The notes below the pieces were generated by a model that did not search any database, was not told where the DNA came from, and saw only the letters and a list, made by a program, of their open reading frames with translations. A program made the position numbers and the translations under genes. From Enoplolaimus lenunculus (lineage: Eukaryota > Nematoda > Enoplea > Enoplida > Thoracostomopsidae), in contig JASANG010003065.1 of the NCBI GenBank assembly GCA_030248215.1, positions 24,904-88,903 of the forward strand: a stretch of DNA of 64,000 bases, in the 5' to 3' direction. This document shows positions 55,501-64,000 of this stretch, piece by piece. How positions within the stretch are numbered: position 1 is the stretch's first letter; each line of letters begins with the position of its first letter.

Positions 55501-58500
55501 TGTTCTGTACTGTTTTGCGTACAATAATGTTAAACACTACTATGTATTGTGTGTTACTTTACATGCTGGTTTATGCAGCAAGCTATTTGGTAAATTTGAT
55601 TAGCTAACTATATACCCCTAAAGAAGAGCTAAAGAGCAACAGACTTTTTATAGAATTCTGAAACAACACGAAATAAAATCCTGATCAAGCTCCTGATCGC
55701 CAACTGGGTTCAATTCGTAATTGCCTTCTAATTTATGCCTGTATTCAAAACTATGTATAGCAGCTATCACCATGTGGCGAAAGGTCTTTTAACCTCAAAT
55801 TTAGTGAACGACGAGCTTTATAGTTCAACTCATTTTTAGATTTAATAATTTGTTCCACATTTTATGTGCAAATTTTGTGTTTTGCAACTGTAGTTGGCAA
55901 GTTTGAAAACGTATCACTCAACTTCTGGCCAATGTTACTTTAAGGGTCGTAACAGTAGATTAAGCGTATTCCTAAGCCTAAGCGAAGCCTAAGCGTAAGA
56001 ATGAGCACATTTATACGCCTAAGCGTAGACCTAAGCGCCAAACTTCTAATAGGTGTTACACGCGTTTCAGAATATGGAGCCTTAGCGTTAACTACTAAAA
56101 ATTGTTTAATAGATTAAAATAGCAATATTTTATTTGTTTATTTAGCTTTCAGGCCATATTTAAACATATCAAAACGTGAAATACTTGCCGACTACGCTTT
56201 GCCAGTGGCTGTCATTGTTATGACGTTGGTGGGAAAATTCATTTTTGCCGATGTTCCTCGTGAGTCTTCACAGTGCATGCTCATAGAAGCCTCTGTTTCT
56301 GAAGCAGGCCCTCCTAATCATTTTAGACCTAATTTTAATTTTGCATGCAGAAATGCAACCGAAGCTAAGAATAAAAATATTATGCTTGATTGCTCTGGTC
56401 GGAATCAGATCCATAGCCAGCTCACCTTGCTAGAGGCTGTGGTGGGATTAAACATTTTTCAGAAGGGGTATACTTGAATTTTCGATTACGTGCAAGCAAG
56501 ATTGAAAATTTTCTTGTCGGGGCCAAAGTTCTTTCGCAGGGGCTTAGCGCCCTGGACATCCCTGTTGCTATGGGTCCGCATCAGTACTAAAACGTTCAAG
56601 GGACTCGGCAACAACTCCGTGAAAATGACAGGTACGCACCACTGGTAGAAACCGGTGTGGCGTAAGAAACGACTCGTTTAAAAATGATCCCCTAAAGGCA
56701 TGATTATTCGAAAAATTTGCTTGCGGTTTGACTGTTTGACTTACCAATATAAAATGGCTAGGAAGGTATTTTATCACAGGAGTCAGTTTTTACGCGGCAC
56801 CGGTACAATTTTGGTTAAAAACGAAAATCGATGTATTATGGATGTTATCACAACAATTGGTCTCCCGACAACTTGCAATTCTATTTTTTTATCCATATAA
56901 ACTTAGGCTTAGGCTTATGATTACGCTTAGAATTTTGCTTAGATTTATTCATAGATTTTGGGACATTGTTGGGCGACAAGTTGTCGAGCCACGAATTGTT
57001 GTAGATTCGTTAAGGTTAGAACTGAATTCTAATGAACCATAGTGTCCGAGATTTACTAGAACAACACTAAGTTGTACGACACAAGTACATTTATATGTTA
57101 AGATATTTTCATGCACTGGCTATATTTTGACATCCTTTTAATGGCCGTATTGAAAAGTCGTAAGGCCCTGCCGACGTCTGCTAATAATTTTGCCAACGGC
57201 AGTTGCAAGATTTTCTACTGGCGAAGGATACCTTTTGTTTCTTACAATTGAATGTTCCGCCTGACAGCTCCGGTGAGCTTATACATCCTGCCATTACTCA
57301 TGGACCTGGCAATGTATTTTGAAAATATTAATTTCAATTTCCCACATGATGTTATGGATGAACAACCCCTCTTCACAACTCGGGAATGGGCGAGTTTTAT
57401 TTCTTCAGCATGGACGCAAATTAAAGTGGACGATGCATTATTATCATGTGGATAAAAATGTGATTCTGCGAAACCAATCATACTTACCACAATTTGGCTG
57501 TTTTTTTACGTTTCAGTAACTAAATTTGCATACGATAAGACAAGTGCGTACCTACAACTAACACAGTTGTTCAGCCTTCCACTTGCGGGTATTTTCGGCG
57601 CAATGGGACTTGGATTTTGTTTGTCGTTGTTGTTTTTTATTGATCAAAATATGTCCGATGCAATTGTGAATAATCCGCAAAACAAGTAATTAGTTTCGTT
57701 TTTTATGAATATATTCTCAAATCTATATTATTAAAGCTGGACCGCTCCACATTTGTATTTTGGGTATCGTTCCAGCTGTTGTAGTGATCGTTTCATTTAT
57801 AAGCAAGAGACAGCATAAATATAAAAATTAGAACACATTCTTAAAAAATTTTGCGAGGAATATTTTAAGGTTGCAAATTCGCAACCACGTTGTCTAGTGT
57901 TTACTATAGCACTTGTGTCTAAACAATACTTGGAGCACTAAGGCGTAGCCAGATGATTTCATGGGTAAAACCCACTTTAGAACTTTCGTCCAGTTGAGAT
58001 TAGACATTTTTTAGAGTTGGTGGCGCAGGAAATTGTTCCTGTTCGACCTTTAATTCAGTATTTGTCATATTTCACTTAAGACTTCACAAAGGTGCCTCAA
58101 CGCATTTAGACCTGCTTGTTGTCGCGATATTGAATGTATTTCTATCAATATTTGGTCTTCCATGGATGCATGCTGCGTTACCACATTCACCGTTGCATGT
58201 ACGAGCGTTGGCTGACGTTGAAGAACGTGTACAAATGGGTCATGTTCACGATGTGTAGGTTCCGGGTTACAACCGGAAGTGTGTCTCCAGCTTCGGTATA
58301 AAATCGACCTCCGGTTCCGGTAGAAATTATGCCGAAGAGATTTCGATAATTTTAGTGGTGATACGTTTTGATTCAATTTAGAGAACAAATTGTCGGCATT
58401 TTTAAATAGATGTCTAAAACTAAAATTTTGACAAGCGCTTTAAAATTTTTTGCTAATTTTAACAAATTAGACGTTGTCGTTTCGGCTACGGCATGTTTTG

Positions 58501-59072
58501 TTAACCTCCGGCTACAGTATTTCTCACCTCCGGTTGCACACTTGTAGGTCCAGAGACGTAGTTATGATTTCGTTTCGGAAGGCTCTAATACACTTGAAGT
58601 CGGGAAATTTGCAATCTTAGAGAGAATAAAAATGGTCTTTAGGAAGCAGTAGGTTTCGTGTATCATTCTCACGACCGCAAGGCGTGACCCGTCACTCACA
58701 TCTTGTCAAGATTTTGTACTGCGCATTAAACTCGGTCTACATCTGTTGTGAGTAATATTATTCTGTTGAATTTATTAACCAGTGTTTAGTATGGCTTTGA
58801 TACTCGTAACGTCAAGACCCTAATTTGGTCCGTCGCTTCTATTAATAACCATGGAACTCGTTTACTATGTTAGAATCACAAACGTCCGTGAAACAAGACT
58901 CTCAACACTGGTCTGCCATATATTCATGGGTATCTCTGTTGTCGGCCTGTTGCCGTCGCCTCTCAACTATATTCCACGATCTGTACTCGATGGACTGTTT
59001 TTATATATGGCATTTACATCGTTGCACGGGAATGAAATGTTTGAACGCGTGATGTTGTTTTTTACTGAACAA
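40576..59072 (+). CDS. SLC4A11: SLC4A11-type transporter with novel N-terminus (3' end missing)
   Basis: Exons: 40576-41319, 42420-43143, 43860-43907 (optional), 44759-44933, 46956-47044, 47969-48059, 48918-49041, 49676-49798, 50616-50699, 51563-51650, 52102-52224, 52771-52884, 53657-53789, 54602-54675, 55075-55417, 56153-56259, 57517-57685, 58081-58254, 58874-59072. Phases agree throughout (1242 codons). An in-frame TAG precedes the ATG. From about residue 506 it aligns with human SLC4A11: cytosolic domain ([19 protein letters not shown]), then membrane domain with [84 protein letters not shown] and NVRETRL. Family role: plasma-membrane H+/OH-, water and ammonia-linked transport (SLC4 superfamily). 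Residues 1-489 are unlike known SLC4 N-termini, with a His-rich stretch near 200-220. The intron after 54675 uses a GC donor. The last ~80 residues were not found before 64000. Confidence 0.9.
41468..41664. mobile_element. GAGTC foldback MITE, 197 bp, best-preserved copy
   Basis: An almost perfect hairpin. The ends CACTGTAAAAAATGGG and CCCATTTTTTACAGTG are exact inverted repeats, and the arms pair over most of their length through GGCTTTTCCTGACTACACAA and GACTCCGCCAGAGTC. TA flanks at 41466-41467 and 41665-41666. It lies in the first intron of the SLC4A11-like gene. Confidence 0.92.
44272..44620. mobile_element. GAGTC foldback MITE split by a nested MITE
   Basis: The left end is TA-CACTGCAAAAAATAG and the right end TTTTTCTGCATTG-TA. 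Once the nested element 44437-44562 and one TA are removed, the two halves form a normal ~220-bp foldback copy. It lies 139 bp before an SLC4A11-like exon (44759). Confidence 0.9.
44437..44562. mobile_element. 126-bp CTGTAGTGA MITE nested in another MITE
   Basis: The ends CTGTAGTGATCCGAATAAG and CTTTATTCGGGTCACTACAG are inverted repeats. TA is duplicated at 44435-44436 and 44563-44564. Compared with 20802-21214 it lacks the central ~290 bp, so it is an internal-deletion derivative of that family. Confidence 0.9.
45382..45439. repeat. 29-bp tandem duplication
   Basis: Two exact copies of a 29-bp unit beginning TTTACTTATTTACATTATTT, in an intron of the SLC4A11-like gene. Confidence 0.85.
45710..46144. 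mobile_element. CTGTAGTGACCCGAATAA MITE, 435 bp
   Basis: Same internal order as 20802-21214 (GGGGGACTGATATTTATTT, ATCCGTTGAATTAAACGTTT, GGACTCTAATTAGGGTTTAG, GACTCAAAATGGAGACC). The left end CTGTATTGACCCCAATAAG is slightly worn. The right end GGTCACTACAG is followed by TA. Confidence 0.83.
46427..46755. repeat. Degenerate TTAGGC/CTTAGG-rich tract
   Basis: About 330 bp of hexamer-like repeats (CTTAGGCTTTTGG, GGTATAGGCTTATCCTTACG) with a 41-bp duplication near 46659-46740. A shorter tract is at 45598-45662. Similar 60-200 bp tracts, in either orientation and often beside GGGGCGGAAC-type sequence, occur near 12005-12085, 24315-24350, 30630-30780, 38955-39090, 50025-50120, 50920-51010, 51375-51420 and 55960-56040. 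It is an interspersed family. Confidence 0.75.
47096..47300. mobile_element. TTCTCACATG MITE, 205 bp
   Basis: The ends TTCTCACATGTGTCTAGCAC and, in reverse, TTCACAAATGCGAATAGCAT begin an inverted repeat of ~38 bp that continues through CTATCACYAGTTAG. TA flanks at 47094-47095 and 47301-47302. The right TA is shared with the next MITE, so the two elements abut directly. It is in an SLC4A11-like intron. Confidence 0.82.
47303..47742. mobile_element. CTGTAGTGACCCGAATAA MITE, reverse orientation
   Basis: The left end CTGTAGTGACCCGAATAAC follows TA. The internal order is the reverse complement of 20802-21214 (CCCATTTTGAGCCCAATCAA, then AAACCCTAATTAGACTCC, then AACGTTTAATTCAACG). The right end CTTATTCCGGCCGCTAA is worn, so the right boundary is approximate. 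Confidence 0.8.
49489..49608. repeat. GC-rich 21-bp minisatellite
   Basis: Nearly six units of about 21 bp, typified by GTGACGGACGGCGCCGTACG. They are much more GC-rich than the surrounding intron and end 67 bp before the SLC4A11-like exon at 49676. The 21-bp period keeps a frame open on the minus strand (a 7-residue repeat), but this is a consequence of the repeat. Confidence 0.88.
53005..53251. mobile_element. Foldback MITE with GAGTTGATT motifs
   Basis: The ends CACTATAAATTTCAGTGAGT and, in reverse, CACTGTGAATCCCAGTGAGT are inverted repeats. The interior is full of GAGTTGATT/AATCAACTC pairs. It resembles the GAGTC foldback family in plan but not in sequence. It is in an SLC4A11-like intron. 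Confidence 0.65.
53486..53643. repeat. 39-bp minisatellite beside an exon
   Basis: Four units of exactly 39 bp (AGGC landmarks at 53511, 53550, 53589, 53628), each with GATTGGTTAGTTTGGTTCGA and GGCAAAAATTTACAGTTT. Looser units extend left to about 53285. The array ends 14 bp before the SLC4A11-like exon at 53657, so the acceptor's upstream region is partly made of this repeat. Confidence 0.88.
54115..54458. mobile_element. 344-bp hAT-like MITE, older copy
   Basis: The left end CAGGGCGCAAACGGATAG and the right end ATATCCGGTTACGCCCTG are inverted repeats of the CAGGGTGC family. The flanking 8-mers GTTCGGAG and GTTCTAAG agree at 6 of 8. The interior has runs of GGAAACGGAAACGG. It lies just before the SLC4A11-like exon at 54602. 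Confidence 0.75.
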
Positions 59073-61560
59073 GTAAAGTCTTTTTTATTGTTTTTTATTT
59101 CTTTACTTAAATCTGTTACATTTTTTAACACATTGTCAGAAATCGTGATGTTATATATGTCTATGTTTATGCGTTCATATATCTATATATTTAGTTGAAT
59201 CATAGGGACACGGTAGTGTCACTATTATATGTTTCTTCCAAAAGTGTTCACATTTCTACTATTATATATACAAACGTATGTCATTCAAGATCATGGTAAC
59301 CGGTGTTCATTCGCTATATTTAAAGAAAATTTGTCGAAGTATTAAACGTAAACGTTTTCATAAGATCGGAACCGCAAAATTTCGCATTGGTATTTGGATT
59401 AAAATCTTGTCGCAAGGTGTTCTACAGAGTCGTATATTGTAACAATCCAATTTCTTATGTGCTACATAAGTTACCTCAACCATATACGTTAAGCTATTTA
59501 TTTAACGAAAATACTATTGTTTAGTACGTATATATGCGAAACATGTAGAGTGGACAATTACGAAAAACATTGGCTTATATGATTACAAATTAGTAATAAC
59601 ATAGCTAGTTTTGGTGAAGGTACGGTAGATCGACCCCCCTAGAAACTGTAAGATTATGTGATTTTCCGACGTATTTGAGGCAGCTGATTTCAAATCTGTT
59701 ATTTATATTCTTGTAGGCCCGCTGGTTAAAAAATATGCGCTTTCAAAGTTTCAGCCCATTTTACATGTAGTATATACAATGTAAACAAAAACACCGGTCA
59801 AGTGCACCTGTGGCTGAGTGGTATGATGTTCACATACCACGGCGTTTTTTCAGCTTTGGGTCGCGGGTTCAAGTCCTACTGGGGGAACTAAAAATTGAAA
59901 TTTTAAGTGTATTTTTACCAAGGCGCGTTTTTGAAAACGTAGACGTAACATCAAGCTGTCGAAAACTGTTTGAGAGCGAAGTCGAACGCTAATTTAATGC
60001 TGAATCTTAATGCAAAACCTTTCTCTTGATTCAAGTTGTGGTGGTTCAGGCCGGAGTGGCACCCACTGCATCCGCCAGTGGTATGAGAGACACTTTTTAT
60101 TTAATTCGTAGTAGGTGCCTAGATTTTACATTCGCCTGGGTTATTTCTAAACCTAGATTTACATTTAAGCTCAAAGTTTACGCGTAAAGTACAGATATCA
60201 GTTTTGATTTACTGCTCGATGTATTATTGGTGGCACCAAGTTGAGCACTGAAATGTCCAAAACTCGGTTTAGAATATTTGAAGAAATTTTGACGTGCAAA
60301 ATTAACACCATTAATTTAATAAGGTTCCCAAAGCAAGCAGTCTCTTTCAAAAACGTGACGCTCGAACACAGCGGGCTCTCATTATAGTATGAACCGGCCC
60401 AGATTTTTCAGGCCCACGCCCGGCCGCCTTAGTTTTTCGTTTTCGAAAAGAAGACAAGAATAAGTTACAAAGCAAACCTTATAATTGCGGATTCGCGGTT
60501 TTGACTGGGGATGGAATTGCATTATTAGAATTTCTTGCACAATTAAGAGGAAACGAACAAAAGTGTGTTTCAAGCAATTTTCCACGTCCGCATGTTGATG
60601 CAAATGCGTATTCAGCATCTTTCACAAAATATTTGTTGCAGCCATATTTTTAAATGCTGCGCATTCCAATTATATATTTAACGCAATTCATGTGTGCAAT
60701 ACAAAATTGAAAGTATCGGAATCAGTATTCTTCCAAAATACCGATTACAATACCGATTATTGGTTCTACACCACTATGCAGCATAATATCAGTTTTCACT
60801 AGAGCAACTACTTATCAATTGTATTGATTTTCTATTTGAATTCAAACAATTTATATGAATTAAAATATATTAGCATTATAAATTGAGCGAGTTACCTAAT
60901 AAATAAAAATGAAATTAGGAAAGCGCGACTTTTGTGATTGTGAAAATGTAGTTTTTAATTTTCATGGAAATATAGCTTAACAGTTCTAAAACAATTATAA
61001 CGTGAGTATATATGACTTTAAATTTGACTTTTTCGCACTTAAGGTAAATTTACATCAAATTTCTTCCTAAAGCTTAGAAACTAGAATGAAAAGTGCCCCG
61101 ATGTGGCCATAGAAAACGATATGTTTCGGTAGTAAGATTTTTAGTTCAATACCGCTAGTATTATAATTCCATGCATGCGTATAAAGTTTAACAAGCAGCC
61201 CCTAAAAGCGGCAATGGAGACGGGGTAAAAACAATTATAGAAGTAATATATTTCTAATTGCTTTCTTTCTTTTACTTCAAATATGTTTAACAACAACAGT
61301 ATGCAATAAAACAAACCGGCCGCATTAACAGGGCTGGATCAGCCGTCTCCTTACTCCCATTTGTGGAGAATACCTACAATAACAAGATCAAATGAAACCG
61401 TCGTAGTTTTTAAACACATTGCGTTTCTCGATCGCCTTTCTAGTTCGCTATTTTATCTCACCTCTAATCGCTTCGCAAACTCAGCGCCTAACATATAGTT
61501 TCAACTTCTAGCCTTTGGGTATCGACAGTCCCCCGATGGTTTCACTGCTAAGCGCGTCTT
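59073..61560. other. Spacer after the last recovered SLC4A11-like exon
   Basis: The final SLC4A11 exon, expected to encode about 80 residues including the last membrane helices, was looked for here and not recognised. A tRNA-like element is at 59804-59886. The rest is AT-rich with no clear genes. The 78-codon minus-strand frame at 60382-60618 has no recognisable features. Confidence 0.5.
59804..59886 (+). other. tRNA-like SINE head
   Basis: An A-box-like TGGCTGAGTGGTATGATG and a B-box-like CGGGTTCAAGTCC stand about 55 bases apart. That fits RNA polymerase III internal promoters and serine/leucine-type tRNA spacing. The acceptor ends do not pair. It shares GCTGAGTGGT with the element at 32534. 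It is probably a tRNA-derived SINE; a GGTTCAGGCCGG..GCATCCGCC block at about 60045-60090 could be part of its body. Confidence 0.5.
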
Positions 61561-62393
61561 TTATTGCTGGTTGAAAATCACTTGTTCTGAGTTGCATAGA
61601 TATGCACACACATATATCTTCAAACCATAGTGACTGCTAATAATTTGAATATCATGATTGGCTTTCCAAGATAATGCAATATATGGATAGTAGTTATTCA
61701 GCCACCTGTCCCCTTCACATAATCTCTTAGTAATCACAATTCTGGCGGGATTACCGGGATCAAGTTTGTTTCGAAGTCGAGTATCAGTGCACAATTCTCT
61801 TGGCATATCAAATCTACAGGTTTTTACTCGTTTACCTTGATAACAAGCTTTAGTATGCTTATGAACTTGAACTTTTGTTACAATTTCGTATAACTCAGGC
61901 TCCCTAGATTTATCGGGCAACGTTGTAAATATGTATCGATCAATCCAACTGCAAAAAGTCTTTTCGTCTTCGACTTTTGGTACGTTTTTAACCCATAAGA
62001 ACAAATGAATATGGGGCGATCCGCGACCCTGGAATTCTACTCTTGCAAAATAATCAGTAATTTTACCAAGTGGCTTTTTGTTGCCTTTTAAAATAAATTT
62101 GAGGAATCCACGCCACCTTCGCCAAAACAGTCTTGCAGCTAGAACAGGATTTTTTTCAAAAATTGTGCTTTATCTATTTTTACACCACCAAACTCTTCAC
62201 TACTGTACAGTTCTGGCCAAAAATCGTGCATATCTGCCGCAGATAAGCTAAGAAACCAAACCGGCGGCCCCAATAAGTTTACTTTTGCAATTAACGCCAT
62301 CAATGTTTTTCGCAGATATGACGAATATCCACGCATACTGTTCATAAATATTAGACTATCTTCACATATATCTGCTGATAAAACAAACCGCAC
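61561..62393 (-). pseudogene. Helitron Rep (replication initiator), frameshifted
   Basis: Frame one (62393 down to 62139) has GPPVWFLSLSAADMHDFWPE, typical of Helitron proteins just before Rep. Frame two (about 62172 down to 61561) continues it with NPVLAARLFWRRW, DYFARVEFQGRGSPHIHLF (the HxH metal-binding motif), then HKHTKACYQ and CRFDMPREL. It ends in the tyrosine region YVCAYLCNSEQ, soon followed by a stop. The switch between frames lies at a run of seven A in the transcript sense, where a one-base change joins them. Family role: HUH endonuclease that nicks and transfers single strands in rolling-circle transposition. The frameshift and the early end mean this copy should be inactive. Confidence 0.9.
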
Positions 62394-63238
62394 ACAAATT
62401 CTACGTCTTTGTACCGTAAACTGTTTGTTGAACTGTATGCTTTTACTTTTAACCTCGGATTAGTCTTTAGATCATCAATTTCACAAAATTCATTATTCCG
62501 CTTAATTAAGCATGTAAAATGCCCAGGCCTAGCTTCAATCATTCCAGTCAAGTCATATTTTTTTCCACCTAACACCAAGGACCTTTCAATTTCAAAAGCC
62601 TCGTTCAATTTGCTACAAATCTGCAAAACAATGCCGTCTTCAACAAACAGTCCAGTTAATGTTAAACTTTGTGTACAACTTGGACAATTTCGTTTTCTAC
62701 GTTCGGACAAGTATTCAATACGAGATCTAATACTCTGACACTGTGAAATTGCATCATTGGTAATGTACAATGGACAAAATGCTATATCTTGTGCATAATT
62801 GCAGCCTTGACACAAGAATTTTGTATTCAAGCTAAAGCGCTTATCAAATTCTGAACCAATAATTATAAACAAATCTCCGATGTCCGCGTTTGGCGTGCCT
62901 TTAGGTAACAAACTTGGACATTTGCTTAATATTGCATCCCATAATATATCGCGTAGCTCAGTCAAAGCAAGGCCGTGCTTCCGTCTTAAGCAACACTGCC
63001 GCAAAATTTTACCAAGATCACTACAATCTTTAAAAGTTTCTTTTTGCAAGTAATCAAACAAACTAAAATAAAAATCATCAAAAAATGCGTCGATTGCACA
63101 TGAATACAATCCATTTTCAAAGCAGCTGTTCTGGCAATACCTTTCTCCTAGTAAGCAAAATGCGTTAAAGGATTCTGGCATGATCAGCTTACCTTTCACA
63201 ATCGCTCGATTACCAAATAAACCAGTTGTCGAGAATAT
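62351..63238 (-). CDS. USP-like (C19) cysteine peptidase domain of the Helitron
   Basis: The open frame runs to an upstream stop near 63239. The first ATG gives about 277 residues, and a longer start is possible. Features of the ubiquitin-specific protease fold in order: ENGLYSCAIDAFFDDF (nucleophile Cys box), a CQGC..CPSC pair resembling the USP zinc ribbon, LVLGGKKYDLTGMIEARPGH leading into FTCLIKRNNEFCEIDDL (His and Asp box). This identification is by motif order and is not a close match to any cellular USP I can name. The frame overlaps the Rep frame by 43 bases in a -1 relation, so the two parts may have been joined in the ancestor or made as separate proteins. Role in transposition is unknown; possibly processing or countering ubiquitin-based control. 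Confidence 0.75.
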   Translation of the reverse strand: MFSTTGLFGNRAIVKGKLIMPESFNAFCLLGERYCQNSCFENGLYSCAIDAFFDDFYFSLFDYLQKETFKDCSDLGKILRQCCLRRKHGLALTELRDILWDAILSKCPSLLPKGTPNADIGDLFIIIGSEFDKRFSLNTKFLCQGCNYAQDIAFCPLYITNDAISQCQSIRSRIEYLSERRKRNCPSCTQSLTLTGLFVEDGIVLQICSKLNEAFEIERSLVLGGKKYDLTGMIEARPGHFTCLIKRNNEFCEIDDLKTNPRLKVKAYSSTNSLRYKDVEFVCGLFYQQIYVKIV

Positions 63239-64000
63239 TTAATAATTGTAATAAAACTTTCAAAAACATGCAACAAAACTCTACTTTAGGAAGGTAGCAC
63301 AATACGCGAATTGTTATTGAAATCGAAACAAATCTATTTAGATTAACAGTGACGGCCGAAAAATGCCTAAACTATGCAAATTAGACTTTGATATAATTTA
63401 AGAAGATTTACAAAATCTGAGTTTTTGTTATTAGAAACTTAACTTTTATTTGTCCGGTGCCGCCACAAAACTAACAAGTTATGCAAATTTTTCTTTCGGC
63501 TGATTTACGAAAATTTTATGAAACATGAATCTGTCATCAAGTTGAAGTGTAACTTTTCACTCATATCATGGCGCCACCAAATTAAAAATAATCAAATTTA
63601 TTTCTACATATAGAATAAAGTTAATTTTATAAACTACGGTTTCGTGTCTCGGAAATACATCAAAATATACCAGTTTCAACAGCAGATTTTTGGCGACATC
63701 AATCTTTGGCAAATATGCAAATTTTTCTCAAATTTGATAATCGTAAGAAAAATTTACCGTTGCAAGATCAAAAATAGGTTTTTCAAAATCAGGGGGGGGG
63801 GCAAATAACGCTTTTTCAAGGGGGTCAATTTTGAACCAGCCCTCGAAAAAATTTTGTTTTTTCCATATTGTTGAAAACAAACTTTTTACAACTTCAATTT
63901 ACCCTAGAAAACGAAAACTTTAATTAAAAACGCTGGAATTATCATTTTTTCCATTTTGCAAATTTGGTAAAATTTACACCCCGAAACATCAACTACTTTT
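63239..64000. other. AT-rich sequence, nothing recognised
   Basis: It has runs such as GGGGGGGGGC near 63792 and AAATTTT-rich stretches, but no open frame or known repeat was recognised. The 5' terminus of the Helitron could lie here. Confidence 0.5.

Larger units (their letters stand above)
61561..63238 (-). mobile_element. Helitron fragment with USP-like peptidase and Rep domains
   Basis: Three overlapping minus-strand frames form one decayed element, read right to left: a USP-like cysteine peptidase, the start of a Helitron N-terminal/Rep region, then the Rep catalytic region. The Pif1-like helicase that should follow Rep is not found to the left of 61561. The 5' end of the element may lie at or beyond the right edge of this region. 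Neither a TC start nor a CTRR hairpin end was recognised. Confidence 0.85.

Noticed and set aside
57252-57455. 67-codon frame as an extra SLC4A11-like exon
   Set aside because: The neighbouring exons (56153-56259 and 57517-57685) already join in phase and alignment. This segment has a stop before any usable donor, and its 3' part is a repeat shared with 21567 and 23192.

Overview
This is animal nuclear DNA: AT-rich, with split genes, GT-AG introns, many short non-autonomous transposons and no operons. No genome was available for comparison. The gene content (Ena/VASP, CDK8, a stonustoxin-family protein, SLC4A11) points to an invertebrate metazoan. A tunicate or similar invertebrate is plausible but is only a guess.

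Layout: (1) 151-2575 (+) holds the last five coding exons of an Ena/VASP actin regulator whose 5' part lies left of the window. (2) 2576-12540 has no recognisable gene and is full of repeat relics. (3) 12541-19674 (-) is a complete 12-exon gene for CDK8, the Mediator kinase; all splice phases agree and give 554 residues. (4) 19675-24986 is a transposon-rich spacer with a 2.86 kb hAT-like composite element. (5) 24987-35285 (+) is an 8-exon gene of the stonustoxin (SNTX) MACPF-like family. It has a helical domain, a thioredoxin-like domain and an FN3 domain, then an unrecognised C-terminus. A dead mariner transposon lies in one of its introns. (6) 35286-40575 has no gene. (7) 40576-59072 (+) is an SLC4A11-type transporter: 18 exons recovered (1242 codons), an unfamiliar ~490-residue N-terminal extension, and no final exon found in the window. 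(8) 61561-63238 (-) is a decayed Helitron fragment with a Rep domain and a USP-like cysteine peptidase.

The four host genes have unrelated jobs (actin assembly, transcription, a pore-former-like protein, membrane transport), so nothing suggests a functional cluster. The unusual content lies in the domain architecture of the SNTX-like and SLC4A11-like proteins, a duplicated splice donor in CDK8, and a well-preserved set of MITE families. Target-site duplications and nesting can be read directly for several of these.

Exon models were made by eye from splice consensus, reading phase and family resemblance. They have not been tested against transcripts.
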